From assembly GCA_023374025.1 (NCBI GenBank), contig SIJG01000018.1:1598175-1662174 (forward strand): 64,000 bases of DNA, in the 5' to 3' direction. This stretch comes from Heterodera schachtii. Lineage: Eukaryota > Nematoda > Chromadorea > Rhabditida > Heteroderidae. The stretch's first letter is position 1; every line of letters starts with the position of its first letter. Shown one piece after another: positions 41,118 through 52,500 of the stretch. The translations under genes were made by a program, and so were the position numbers. Under the pieces are notes generated by a model, which did not search any database, was not told the origin of the DNA, and saw nothing but the letters and a program-made list of their open reading frames with translations.

Positions 41118-41637
41118 GAAGGTCCCCGGGTGTCCGTGGGATTTCCGAATGAAATTTGGTGGCTGGATAAAGCACCCATGGGTTCTTAAGAAAAGTGTTT
41201 TTATTTTTTGCTGAATGAGTACGAGTAAATTAATTTGTTTTTAAATGAAAGGATATTTATTGTACCATTATCTTTAATGGATTTTTTTAATTAAATAAAA
41301 TTGAAAAAAATTTTTATTTCATTAAAAAATTTTTTATAATTGACCTTGCATAAAAAAACAAAAAATAAAAGTCTAAAATGGATTTGCATGTAGAGGATTC
41401 GAACCTGTGACACAAAAAATTTTGACTGACGCACTACCTCTGCACCATTACACACTTGTAAAGTGACGGAACAATTGTTACTTTTTTTAATTATAAAAGG
41501 TTAAAACTTTGGCACGGCATAACTCGGCACTCGTACTCATTCAGCAAAAAATAAAAACATTTTTCTTAAGAATCCATGGGTGCTCTATCCACCCACCAAA
41601 TTTCATTCGGAAATTCCACGGACACCCGGGGACCTTC
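41118..41637. mobile_element. Long-TIR MITE with internal tRNA-like sequence
   Basis: About 110-bp terminal inverted repeats (41118-41228 and 41528-41637) begin with GAAGGTCCCCGGGTGTCCGT. The centre holds a minus-strand tRNA-like segment. A diverged end of the same family lies at 12165-12240 (ACCGTGGGACTTCCGAATGA). Confidence 0.75.
41395..41465 (-). other. tRNA-like segment inside a MITE
   Basis: Minus strand reads TGGTGCAGAGGTAGTGCG (A-box-like) and, about 35 nt later, GGTTCGAATCC (perfect B box). The anticodon arm is AT-rich and does not fold convincingly, so this is a tRNA-derived Pol III promoter rather than a working tRNA. Confidence 0.55.
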
Positions 41638-41648
41638 TGTTGTGAGTA

Positions 41649-42337
41649 TTTTCGACACTAAGTAATTTCGACATTATATTTTCGACACATGGAAATTTCG
41701 ACACTGAACTAGGTATTTCAAAAACTTTCACTATTTTCCTGCATTTTCGACACTGGACCATTTCGACATTGAGTAAATTCGACACTATAGAGAATTTTTT
41801 AGAAATATAAAAATGTTAGTACATATTTATGATAAATTTTCCTGGGTAGTGGTCAAATCAATGTTAGACAAATCAAATCCAGTGTTAGACAAAATGATTC
41901 ATAATGCCAAATAGCGATATTTTGGAGCGCTAATTCAAAATATACTTGTCAGTGATCACTTCCCTTTTTTTGCATTGTTTGTTTTGATCTTCATAACTCG
42001 CAGCATCTCCAACTAATCAAAACAAAATTGTTATCTAATTATTTGAAAAGAAGCGAGAGCTAAAGAATTTGACAATCAAAAAAGTTGTGAGAATTTTAAT
42101 CTATTTATAGCCACATTGTGTCCGCATCAGTCATTTACGTGAAAATACACTATTGTTTGTTTTATACAAGGCGTGCGCAACAATTTCAACCTAACATTTT
42201 CATATTACTTTCTAAAAAATTCTCTTTAGTGTCGAATTTACTCAATGTCGAAATGGTCCAGTGTCGAAAATGCAGGAAAATAGTGAAAGTTTTTGAAATA
42301 GTTCAGTGTCGAATTTACCCAGTGTCGAAATTACCAG
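41649..42337. mobile_element. MITE whose long TIRs are built of TTTCGACAC words
   Basis: Inverted arms at 41649-41805 and 42207-42337 both carry about eight copies of TTTCGACA[CT] or its complement, with the shared spacer ATTTTCCTGCATTTTCGACA in each. The 400-bp centre is unrelated AT-rich DNA. It begins only about 10 bp after the preceding MITE. Confidence 0.7.
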
Positions 42338-42510
42338 CCACGATGTTGATTAAATATTATTTTCCATCATTGAAAAATTATAATTTATTTTTTTTCAATT
42401 ATTTTTCAATGATGAATATAATTATTCAAATGATTTAAATTGGGTATCGATACTTTTAATTGGACAAAATGAGAATCAATCACATGCTTTTGGTTGCCAC
42501 TTTAATTGAC

Positions 42511-45500
42511 TCATTTGGCGAATTGTTCTGCGTTCTTCTTCTCCCCTTTCTTCACCCTCAAATTCTTTTCCGCCTTTCTCATCATCCGTTTGAACGTGCC
42601 GACGCTGACCCAAACTTCCGCCCTTTTGTGCGACATTCCGGCACATTCCAATGCGCGCGCATCAGCCAACGCGCGCCCCACGCGCAAGGATTTGTTATGG
42701 CACGGACGCGCAACCGAAGCGGGCGCTAACTGTTGCTGGCGGAAGCATGGAGAAATTTCTTTTTCGTCGTCAAATTCGCTGCGTTCAAGCTGTTAAAATT
42801 TTAACTTATTTAAACTATTATTATTTATCCAGGCTTCTAATCGAGACTAAAAAGCCACGAGACAAAAAAGTTAAATTATTGTCAAAAAAAGAGCTTTCTC
42901 AAATCATCTTTCTGAGATTTAACGGGATAGCAAAAATTGTTTTTTTAAGTACCGTAATGAGACATAGAAACTGCTAAAAATCACGGAACAGAATCCGTCA
43001 CTGTCACACACCTTAATCGGCGGTTGCGGTGTAAAATCTTTTTTCTTTCTAAGTTGCGCTGCTCCATTATGACAAATCACCGGATGATTATGGCCCACTG
43101 CACTACAGTACACCTGCAAAACAAAAACACACAATAATGAGAGATTTTACATACAGTATACATGGGGGAAGAATGAACTAATTACTGTGAGTTATTCAAA
43201 AATAAATAAAAATTGTTCGAAGGTAAACTAACCAATCAATTTAATGTATTTTTGTGAAATACAAAAATTCTAATAATTTGCGAGGACTCAGTGCCGTCTT
43301 CAAAATGTTGGACTAATCGATGCCTCACCAACCGTTTGCCGTCTGCGCGAAAATAACGCGCGAAATGGGCACCGTAATGATGCCGTCGTCGTTGTCTTTT
43401 GCGGCACCTGCAATGCCGAGCTGTTTTCGACATTGTTGAAAATGCATTCCAAGTGGGCAATGTAATCAGTGCCGAAATTTTTGTCCATTTGCGTTGAAGA
43501 CGACGATTGAAGCGCATGCCAAAAGCGGAGATGGTGGTGATCATTGGGCTGTACTTGCCGAAGGGTGTGGCGAAGGCACAGACCAACGAAATCCGACAAA
43601 TTTTGCAAATGGGCGAGCACCAACCAACCGTCGGGCAACCACCAATTCAGCATCCGATCAAAGTCGACATGCTGCTGATCAGAATGCTTTGCTGCGAAAC
43701 GATCGCCGCCCAATTTCTGTGTATTTTCCTGAAGAGAAAACTTTAAATTTTGCCAGAAATGTATGGGGTGATAAAAAATGGAATCCGGAAAGTTGGACAA
43801 AAGGGAATGGTTTTAATTCTTCCGCACTTTTTCTTGTGGATGGTTGTGAGGAAATTTGTGGAGAACGGCGCCGCTCGATGGCACAAAAATGGCATAGTAA
43901 TTGCACGGCGGATGGACCACGGCACTCGGGCCACCACCACCACACATTTTTCGGTGCCTCTGCCAGAAATTGCAACGGAGACGGAACAATGGCATCAGAG
44001 GAGGAGGCGAAGAAGAGTTTGTCCCATTCCAAGTCAACGGGAAACCTGTGAAGTTACGTGAATATTGACACCTCAATTTAGGTACACTTCAGCCTTCCCC
44101 CTCCCCGAAGAAAATTTTCAAAAAATTTACTAAAACTAAATTTTTTTGTGAAAAAAACCCTGTCAATATAAGCCAAATTAAAAAGATTTTGTAATGAGGA
44201 AAATTCTAAGAAATTTTAAAACCAAATAATTTATAAAAATTTTGATTTTTTGGGGTTTTCAAAAAAATTTTACTTTTTTGCTTACGTAGAAAAAATTTCA
44301 TAGAAAAATAAAGGTTTTTGTTTAAAAAAGCTTTTAGCAATTTTAAAAAAAATTTCGGGGGGGGGGGGGGTGAAGGGAACGATTGGCTCCGTCTAAAGTG
44401 CAATAAAGCTGGAATTTAGATTTTGTTTTTTCGTTAAATAAATAGTTCTTGTCAGAAAAACACAATAAACCGCCAAAATCACAAAATGCAAAGCCTTAAT
44501 TAAAATATTAAAAATAATTCATGCTTCAAGCATTTCTGTGTGCACAATTGTTTCAGCTCGCACTCCTCCCGCACATTCGCAAGCCAATGCCAACTTTTGT
44601 CCAAATGATCAGTGAGCAAATGGGCGGCATTGGAGGAGGAAGCAATGGCATTTTCAATGACTAATTTATAAAAAAATTTAATAATACAGGAAAAATCAAA
44701 TTAAAAAGCGAAATTTCCCTTTTTAGTATTAGATTTTCTCTATTTCTCTTTTTACCATTTTGATTTGAAGTCAATTTCCATTGCTCATCAGCAGTAATTG
44801 TCCCTCTTTCTGCTGCTATTTTCCTTAATTCGCTCTCCTTCTCTGCCTCCTCTCCTCTTTGCTGTTGTCCATCTCCGATCACTTCTTCTTTCGCTTCTTT
44901 CTCCCCTCCATTTTGCTTTTGTCCATCCCCAATCGCTTTTTCTCTGTCTTCCTCTCGCTGCTCTCCTATGTCTCCCGGTTCATCTCCGATCACTTCTTCT
45001 TTCGCTTCTTTTTCCCCCTCACTTTGCTTTTGTCCGTATTCGATCTTTTTTTCTCTAATTTTTCTCAGCTGTTCCTCCTCTCTCTCTTCCTTCGCTTCTT
45101 TATCACTCTCATTCATTGTGTTATTGATGGCTTCAGCGAATAAATGTGCGTGTTTGTGCTCAATTTGACCATAAATGGTGCGTCGTTCGGGCACATAAAT
45201 CAGCCGAAAAGGGCACAAAGCGTCGGCATTTTTTTGTTGTGCAAATGCGCAACCGAAAACAATGCATTTGTTGCCATTTGACCAATTCTGTGCCGTGCCA
45301 CCGCCAAATTCAATGCAAATGCGCAGGAGTGTCGACAAATCATTGTCGGGCACGGCGAAAAGTCGATTCCAACGGAGGCCCTAAAGAAGGGATTGAAACA
45401 AATTAAATATTTCGCTCCGTGTGTATGACAAAAATGTGGTGGCAATTAACTCTTAAAATAAGCTGCTGTGAGTTGGCCACGGCGAATGACCCCGCCCCAT

Positions 45501-45586
45501 TAGGACGATGGGAACCCGTAATTGCTTTATTGGGCCACCTGTTCGTCCAAATATGACTCGTTATCGTCAGACGGACGCGTCGTCAT
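42511..45586 (-). CDS. Protein with FLYWCH-like Cys/His cluster and acidic repeats, about 7 exons
   Basis: Exons in phase: 45586-45539, 45380-44756, 44660-44546, 44045-43799, 43728-43408, 43113-43012, 42789-42511, total 1737 nt, 578 residues. Residues 50-96 hold C55, C60, C72 and H91, H93, H95 with a CPFRLIYV strand, resembling the C-C-H-H pattern of FLYWCH/MULE-type zinc fingers (resemblance only). Residues about 105-205 are highly charged, probably coiled coil, with a repeated GEKEAKEEVIGD unit. Then come a Trp/Cys-rich part (WWWWPEC, CHFC, about 290-320), a His-rich part, and a basic C-terminal tail. The weakest joins are the donor at 44545 (GTGCAC) and the donor at 43798 (GTCCAA). If the first is wrong, the upstream gene stops at 44500 with 277 residues and the remainder is a separate or broken gene. 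The start (ATG at 45586) follows a stop in frame; an out-of-frame ATG lies upstream. No known function. Confidence 0.6.
44091..44400. mobile_element. Possible inverted-repeat insertion in an intron
   Basis: The ends CACTTCAGCC and its counterpart CTAAAGTG face each other, with C-rich/G-rich blocks inside (44094-44112 and a 12-13-base G run near 44357). It falls in the proposed 500-nt intron of the FLYWCH-like gene. Confidence 0.35.
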
Positions 45587-45882
45587 ACACGCGGTGGCAC
45601 CGGCTCCAACATTTTGTGATGTGCCAAAAATGAGTAGAATTTAAACTGAGATATATTCAATATTAATAGAGCCCGGATTTTGAGGCATATGCCTTTTTTT
45701 GCTAACTTGCTATGGCCTAATATGCACAAAAAACGAGTTTTTAAACTTGGTTTTAAGCTTCTAGCTTGAACTTTTTGGTGCCTTTTGGTGCCTTTTTCAC
45801 ATTTTTCTTGCCTATTTAAGAAATTTTCGTGCCTAAAAGTCAGGCCTCTAATAATTAATATATGTAAAACTCTGATTAGTTA
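45587..45882 (-). promoter_or_regulatory. Intercistronic gap of an operon-like gene pair, carrying an inserted element
   Basis: The gap between two same-strand genes is 296 nt, of which 45667-45850 is a hAT-like insertion. Without it the gap is about 110 nt, the usual spacing in nematode operons. A splice-acceptor-like ATATCTCAG on the minus strand precedes the downstream gene at about 45651 and could receive a spliced leader. Operon status is inference. Confidence 0.4.
45667..45850. mobile_element. Short hAT-like element between two operon-like genes
   Basis: Starts TAGAGCCCGGATTTTGAGGC and ends AGTCAGGCCTCTA; flanks AATATTAA and ATAATTAA match 6 of 8. The interior repeats a GCCTTTT / GGTGCC word. 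Confidence 0.5.
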
Positions 45883-46873
45883 TTAAAATTTTATTCGCTT
45901 CTTTTTGAATGATTTTCCCCGCCCATTATATATTAAATCTTTAAATTTTGATAAGTTATCAATGGATTTACAAAACATCAATTCTTCCCCTAAATTTTTA
46001 AATTTAAGAGAAAACACGAAAATTTTCAAAAGAAAATTTTGCCTAACTTTCTGCGCGAGGTTTCTCCTCCGCCGCCACCGCCTCCTCATGCAATTTCTCC
46101 GCTGATTCTGTCGATGATTCATTGTTTTGCGGCTGATCAGAAACAGCAAAAGTTGGGGAGGGAGAACGCAGCCAATACAACCGTTTTCTGACGAGGGTTT
46201 TGCTGAAAGAGAGGCAAATTTGGCACCGATGGCAGCGCAGCGATCGCTACACAAATTTAATTATTTTGAAATTCAAATTTCAATTTTTTTGTCAAAAATA
46301 AGGCATTTGGCTTTGTCCCCCAAGTGAGATGATTGATTGATTCTTTATTTGATTGATTGATAATGTACATAATTGGCCGCCTGTGATAATTGTGCTCTTC
46401 AAGAACATTTGGTTGTCGCACAGTTTTCACCACAATTGTGCCAGGGTCCACCAAATGCGGTGGCACCAAACGAAACAATGAGAAATCCAAATATTCATGG
46501 GCTGAAAAGTTAGCGAATTCTTTGAAAGAATTTTGAAAAAATGATAAAATTCTGAAATGTATTGTTAGACTTGGTCGAACATTACAAATATATTTAAAGG
46601 AAATAAAAATAGAAAAATAAATTTTAGTTTTTTTTGGCAATAAATTTTCAAGAATTATCTGAAGTCCATTTTGATTGTTATGAGAGAACAAAATAATCAC
46701 CAGTAATTTCGGTGGATCGAAAAGTGACGGAAGACTTTCCTTAAATTTTTAACAAATTAGGATAAAATTAAATAATGATGTCATTTAATGTGAAGCCCAC
46801 CTTCTTTGGTAGTCAATGGGTCGAAGTGATTTTTAAAGCGATTTCCTTCTTTTGGCACAATGTCTTTGTCCAT
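45883..46873 (-). CDS. Small protein of unknown function, 5 exons, upstream gene of an operon-like pair
   Basis: Five exons with matching phases: 46873-46801, 46739-46701, 46501-46369, 46202-46048, 45989-45883. They give 168 residues starting MDKDIVPKEGNRF and ending KKKRIKF. Introns are 61-199 nt with GT..AG ends. The first half holds a conserved-looking stretch (LVPPHLVDPGTIVVKTVR), the middle is acidic and Ser/Glu-rich (residues about 100-133), and the C-terminus is Lys/Arg-rich, so a nuclear or nucleic-acid-associated protein is possible. There is no signal peptide or membrane segment. I do not recognise the family. Exon 4 has an alternative acceptor about 50 nt upstream in another frame; the chosen frame is preferred because it continues in phase into exon 5. 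An AATAAA overlaps the last codons. The next gene on the strand starts 296 nt downstream. Confidence 0.7.
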
Positions 46874-46974
46874 TTTTTCAAATTATTTAATTGTTAAAAT
46901 AAAATTTTGCTAAAATGACAAAAAATTTAATACAGAAAATAAGCATGATATTTTAATTTTGGGGAAAGACTTTT

Positions 46975-47429
46975 TGCGGGTTAAGGCTTTTGCATATTTT
47001 TTCTGTGCATATGCTATGAAGAAAGGGGCTCAAAATAGCATTTCCACAAGTTTTTATTGCATCTAAAAGCATATTTTTGCTTTTTGAGCATATCTCGGTC
47101 ATTTTTTGAAAGTTTCACAAGAAAAATGCAAAAAAATCGCCCTTTAAGGATCGTCGTATCGACGTTTTGGGAATTAAAAAAAACTCTTAAAAACATTTTT
47201 AAAAAATTCGAAATTGCATATATAAATTTAGAAAATCAGTTTTTTGATTGTCTAACGCTCCATAGCCATTGATACAAAATTTTTGGCATTTTTTTAGGGT
47301 TGAAAACCTTTTTGGCAGTTTTTAGTGCGCATATTTGGGCATTTTTTGCGTTTTAGAGCACATTTGAGGGGTTTTTAGTATAATTATGCGCATATTTGGC
47401 ACTTTATAATGCATATAATTATAGCCCTA
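46975..47429. mobile_element. Probable hAT-like element with GCATATTT words
   Basis: The right end ATATAATTATAGCCCTA is like the other TAGGG elements, and the interior repeats GCGCATATTTGG words. The left end is not resolved. The segment 46990-47190 matches 17830-18050 in inverted orientation (CATAGCATATGC and GAGCCCCTTTCTTC), so this is a repeat family. Confidence 0.45.
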
Positions 47430-47659
47430 GTAATAATCATTGAACAATTTATATGTTTGAGGCAATACTTTAGGTTAGTGTATTTATGGATAATAATAAA
47501 ATAAATAAATATTTTTAAAAATCACATTGAAAATGATTGCTTTAAATCGGTGTCAAAAAGAAAGGGTTTGTGCGTGTGTCTGCCAATTCTGCTGCTGCTG
47601 CTGCTGCTTTTTCAGTTTGATATTTATTTTATTCACAACAAAACACCAACCAAAAGCAC

Positions 47660-48030
47660 ATTTTATAAAATGGCGGAGGAGAAAGAGAAGAGAGAAAAGA
47701 AAAAGAGAAAAGGCAAGCAGAGAAATTGATGCGAGAGAAACGAGGAAAGAAAAAAAGAAAAGGCAATGCAGAATAAGACAGAGAAACAAAGAGAACAGAG
47801 AAAGAAAAAGAGACAAGGTAAGACAGAGAAATAGAGAGAAAGAGAACAGATAAAGAAAGAGAGCAAAGCAAGACAGAAAAATTGACGAGAATAAGACAGA
47901 CAAATATAGAGAAAGAGAACAGAGAAAAGAAACAGAGCAAAACAAGACAGAGAAATTGACGAGAGAGAACAGAAGAATAGAAAAAATATGAGGTAAGGCA
48001 GAGAAAATGAGAAAAACAGAGATAAAAATG
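47660..48030 (+). repeat. Purine-only tract of AGACAGAGAAA words
   Basis: About 370 bp almost purely A/G on the plus strand, with recurring AAGACAGAGAAATTGACGAG and GAGAACAGAGAAA words. A (CTG) run lies just before it at 47590-47608. Open frames here (Arg/Lys/Glu-rich or Ser/Leu/Phe-rich) reflect composition. Confidence 0.7.
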
Positions 48031-48248
48031 TAATTAACTTATTTATTTTCCTGTTTTAAAAGCACAAAAAAACCCTATTTTATGCAGGGATGCCAGATGT
48101 GTTGATTTATCGGCATTTTGCTGATTTTCAAGGGGTCAATGCTGATTTCAAAAATGTAAACTGCTAACAAAAACTCCCAAATTGTCAAATTTATGGCGAT
48201 ATTGGATAGAGCAGGGTCGACTTCTATTATGAATTTTTAATTTTAGCA

Positions 48249-48410
48249 GTGCATTGCCTGCCTCAAGAATTACAGGGCCTCAAAAATGGGAATTTCATTG
48301 CCTCGGGGCACATTCTCGACAGAGGGAAAGGAGCGAAAAATGAGTTGCACGGTTGGTTAAAATGGGTTTTTGGCCTATGGGTTCAAATCCTCTTGCCTGT
48401 AAAAATTTAT
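48249..48410 (+). other. Possible tRNA-derived sequence
   Basis: GGTTCAAATCC at 48380-48390 matches a B box, and a degenerate A-box-like GCACGGTTGGTTAAAATGG lies about 30 nt upstream. Not a foldable tRNA. Confidence 0.3.
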
Positions 48411-48480
48411 TTAGGGTTTTTTTTTCATAAAATCCTCAAATGTCGGGTCACCAATTTGCAAATCCCCAAAAGTCGAGTAG

Positions 48481-48750
48481 CGCCCGCCGGGCACCAAAAA
48501 ACTTTTTTTTTTTTTCTTATAAAATTGCTAAAAATGGCAAAAATCGTTCATTTTTGATGAAAACCTGTTAACTAATTGCACTCAAATTTTCAATCCCGGC
48601 GGCGATTACCGGCACCGCCGGCCCACTGTTTCCAGAAAATTTTTTGGAAACGCGTGCCGCATCAATGATAAGTCATTTTTTATGCAAAATCTTTTAGCAA
48701 ATAGCACTCAATTTAAATGTTTTACCGGCGGCGCCTATCGGCACAAGCGG
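48481..48750 (-). repeat. Cluster of three GC-rich hairpin motif copies
   Basis: Minus-strand copies at about 48479-48497 (partial), 48596-48621 (CCGGCGGCGAT TACC GGCACCGCCGG as read on plus) and 48725-48750 (CCGGCGGCGCC TATC GGCACAAGCGG). The shared flanks ACTAATTGCACTCAAATTTT and TTTCCAGAAAA mark a repeat of about 130 bp in direct tandem. Confidence 0.65.
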
Positions 48751-49534
48751 ACCCACCTCCATTTGTTCCGAAAAAGTTTTTTATATAATTCGCGCCGAAA
48801 ATTTTTTTCATTTAAAGCCCTATTGCCAAACTTTGACAAGATTCTAATAGATTTGTACCAAAAATTTTTAATTTATATATTATTGGGGCGCCACCAAAAT
48901 CATTAGAGTAGTTTAGAATTCCGGCAAAACAAAAATAAATATCTGACTCGGAATTCCGTTGGATTCTTGTAACAACACCTACTGTTTCTTTTATTTTATT
49001 TTTTATTTTTTTGTAAAAATATTTCCTTAAATACCAAAAATTTTTGGATAATTTAAGTAAAAAAAAAAAAAAAAAAATTCCAATTTCTCTTTCTCAATGT
49101 TTTATTTTATCTCACAAAATGGATTTCAATACATTTGTTACGAAAAACTTTTACAAAATGGGCATTTTTCAAAACTTAAAAATTTACGTTTAATAAAATC
49201 TTTTATGAAGATTGCCCCTACGGCAACTGTAAAATTTTAGTTTTTACTCGGAACCCATGTAACTAAGTCATAAAATTACATGAGTGCAATTTATAGAAGG
49301 GTAAAAAAAAAACACATTTTCGTTAAATAAAAAAGAAAATACATTTAATTGCCTCTATTTGTTTATTTAATTAATTGTTTGTTTTTTACTGCTTCATAAC
49401 TTTGTATAAATAACTAAGTTTATGAGTCTTTGGAGTTTCAATTTACTACACAAAAATTCAGTGGACCTAAATATAATGAAAAAATTATTTATAATAAATT
49501 GCAAATTGTTAAAAAGAATTCTTTTTCATGTGTT

Positions 49535-49540
49535 TTTATT
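49535..49540 (-). promoter_or_regulatory. Probable polyadenylation signal of the galectin-like g​ene
   Basis: AATAAA on the minus strand about 58 nt after the stop codon of the 22-exon gene. Position and sequence fit a cleavage signal, but the surrounding DNA is AT-rich, so chance is possible. Confidence 0.5.
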
Positions 49541-49597
49541 ATTTCGGAAAGTGTGCCCAAATATTCAAATTTGCTCTAAACGATGGCATTTTACTGC

Positions 49598-52500
49598 TTA
49601 AAGATCCGGATCCCGTTCTTTTTCCATAAGATATGTTTTGTAATTATCGTAGTCCTTCTGTTTCATTTTGCACAAATTCTTCGGCTCACATTTAATTTCA
49701 TGCTGAGCAAATTCACCCGAAAAGTCAATTTTGTGCTCATCAAATTCAATCTGAAATTGTAAATTTGACAAAAATGAGAAGAATAAACAGCAAATTCAAA
49801 TCGAAGACATTTTTTCAATCTTTTCAGGCGGATTTTTTCCCCAATAAAATCACATTTTTTTTTGTTAAATTTTCATCGAAAAATAGGCTTCCAATACCTA
49901 CCATAATCCGCCACCTACCGTAATGTATTGGAGTGCCCACGGTGGCAAAGTGGCGTTAAAGTGCAAAGTTTTGCATTTTTTGTAATTCACAGTCATTTCG
50001 TAACTTTCATCTTTTGTTACTGTGATTTGAATGAAAATGTCCTGGAGTGTTGAATTCCATTTTGCCATTTGTTCACATAAAGGACTTTGCTTTTCAGTTT
50101 TGTCTTCCTAAGCGAGGGAAAAGCATTTAATAAAAAGGGAGAGAGAAGGCGGATAAATTCCAAAGTTAATTAGTGCATTTAGAAATATCATTTAAACTAA
50201 ATGACCTTAAATAAAAACAGCCTTTTTTAAAATTCATAGAATTTAGGTGCACATTTTGCGTGTTTTGGGTACATAAATATATTTAATATTTTCAGTTCTG
50301 TTAGAACGGCCCTTTGGATCACTGAAGGCCGAAAAATTTACAAAAATTTTTTCTAAAAAATAAATAAATAATTTCTAAAATTGGTAACTTTAATGGCAAA
50401 AAAGTCGAAAAGGGTTTTGCAACATCATGGATATATTTTGCAATTTTTGACATCATAACTTTTCTGACGTGATTTCTTACCATTGTGTAATAATAGTCTT
50501 TGATTTGGCCAGTCGGAAAGAATTCCAATCGGATGATGGTCTTGCCAACTCAAAGTTTTCAGATTTCAGAATTCATTATTAATTAGTGGTTGATTAATCA
50601 ATTAATATTTTGTTGGCCCACTTTTTTGGTGACGGCTCAGTCCCTCATTGAGCAAATTGACGGCTAAAGGGCTCTTTACCCGCTTCTTTTGCTTTTGGTT
50701 GGTTGAGTTGAATGTGAATGTCAGGGTTATGGAGATCGAATTGCCGGTCTTCATTTCATTCTGTGTTAATTGAAATTTCGAATAATTATGTTTGTTTTTT
50801 AATTTAATTTTCAGAATTGAAAAGAATATATCTATACAAATTCTGTATACTATAACGATGATTAGAAAACAGGGGGTTATAATATGTTATGGATATAGGC
50901 GTTTCTGAAACCAGGAATTTGTGTCGAGATTCAACATTGACACGCCACCCAGAGAATTCACACTGATATTATTTAAAAGATGGTTTTCGAATTTAAGAAT
51001 TTTGTGCTAATTGAAATACCCAAATTAAAACTGCTGAATTCCTTTTACCTTCATTTTTGCCACGTAATTGATCCGATTCGGAATTAAAGCCTTGGCGGAT
51101 GGATGGGATATGTTAAAGTCAGTCACTCTGAACCCATCGCCGTCAAACTGTTAAAGAAGCAATTTGTTAATTATTGAAAAAAACATAAAGGATGAGAACA
51201 CAAAAAGCTAAGAATAATTTTCAATTAAACCAGAAGAAAAGAAACTCAAAGATTTATTTTTATTATTTTTTCATTTCCCATTTTATGGCATAAGAAAAAA
51301 CAATAATTTACCCCAGTTGAATTTTCTAAAGTCACGTTTAGCTGGTAAAAATTCCCTTTTTGAGTCAAAAATCCTTAATTTTTTATAAATTTAATCAATC
51401 CCGAAAAAATGATCAAATAATAATAATTTTTTTCCATTAGAATGATAACTGTGTTTTTTTGTCAAAAATAAGCAATTTATAATTCTGATTGTGAGCAAGA
51501 AAAATGGTTGTCAATTCTGATTGGACCGAACGATTTTATTTTTCACCTTGTTTTTGCGAATTTATTTTCTAAAATTTTCTGGGGGAGGGTCCCGGAGGTG
51601 CCGAAAGGCGTTGCCGGGAATTATTTTGGAATTTGTAATGTGATTTTTTAAAACAGAATTTTAATTAAAAAGTAAATAAATTTTTTGATGGTTTCTAAAA
51701 AGCACAAAAATTCCCAAAAAGCTACATTATAACTTTCCTATTGACACCACAAAATTTGGAGCCACTGAATATTTTTTACCCGAATGGTGTCAATTGCCCA
51801 CGGTGGAATTTGCACTTTGTCCAAAATCGGATAATTGCATTCGATTTCCTCCAAGCCTTTTATAATCTCAATCTCAATGTCAAACTTATCCTTGCTGGCC
51901 GTGATTTTCATCGTGAACTCTTGGCCAAATTTGTTCAATCGGTTGGGCATTTTTGTCAATTCTTCCCATTCCTTTCTCTTTTAAAAAAAACAGTATAAAA
52001 TAAAAATATTAAAATGGATTTATGGAAAATTAAATTTAACGAAAATCGCAATGAAATTCACAGAAGTACTTACTTTTCCATGAATATTATAAGCTATATG
52101 TATAAAATTTGCCCAATTTCAAAAAAAATAATTGCCCGAATAAAATTTTCTCATATGGAATTTACCAGCAGAGATGGAACTGCTGGACAATCAAACAATT
52201 ACGAATCGACAAAAGACAAATTAAGCCACCATTTTCCAACATAAATTTGTTACCGCGTGTATGAAATTTCGGCAGACGAATTGATTCGCTTTGGCCGGGC
52301 TACTATCATCTCCAAATGTGAATGCCAATTGCAAAATCACATCGCCAACTTAATAAAATCCCGATTTTGATCCCATCATGCCATTCTTTGGTCCATTTTT
52401 GTGCCATTTCTGACTTTTTTCGTTCCATTCCGCCGCCTCGTGCAACAGCGTAATGTTAAACGGTTTCGGGAATTTCTTCTCGCTCCCTATGATCAGTGTC

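Noticed and set aside
43250..43407. Coding-like minus-strand stretch (DDGIITVPISRVIFAQ) after exon 5 of the FLYWCH-like gene
   Set aside because: It lies in a different frame from the exon and cannot be joined; the phase-matched join from 43408 to 43113 makes it intronic. It might still be a remnant of an older exon.
43494..44061. Plus-strand open frames of 79-185 codons
   Set aside because: They are antisense to minus-strand exons that join in phase and read more like protein.
47527..47945. Lys/Arg/Glu-rich and Ser/Leu/Phe-rich open frames
   Set aside because: Composition of a purine-only tract; no splice or start context.
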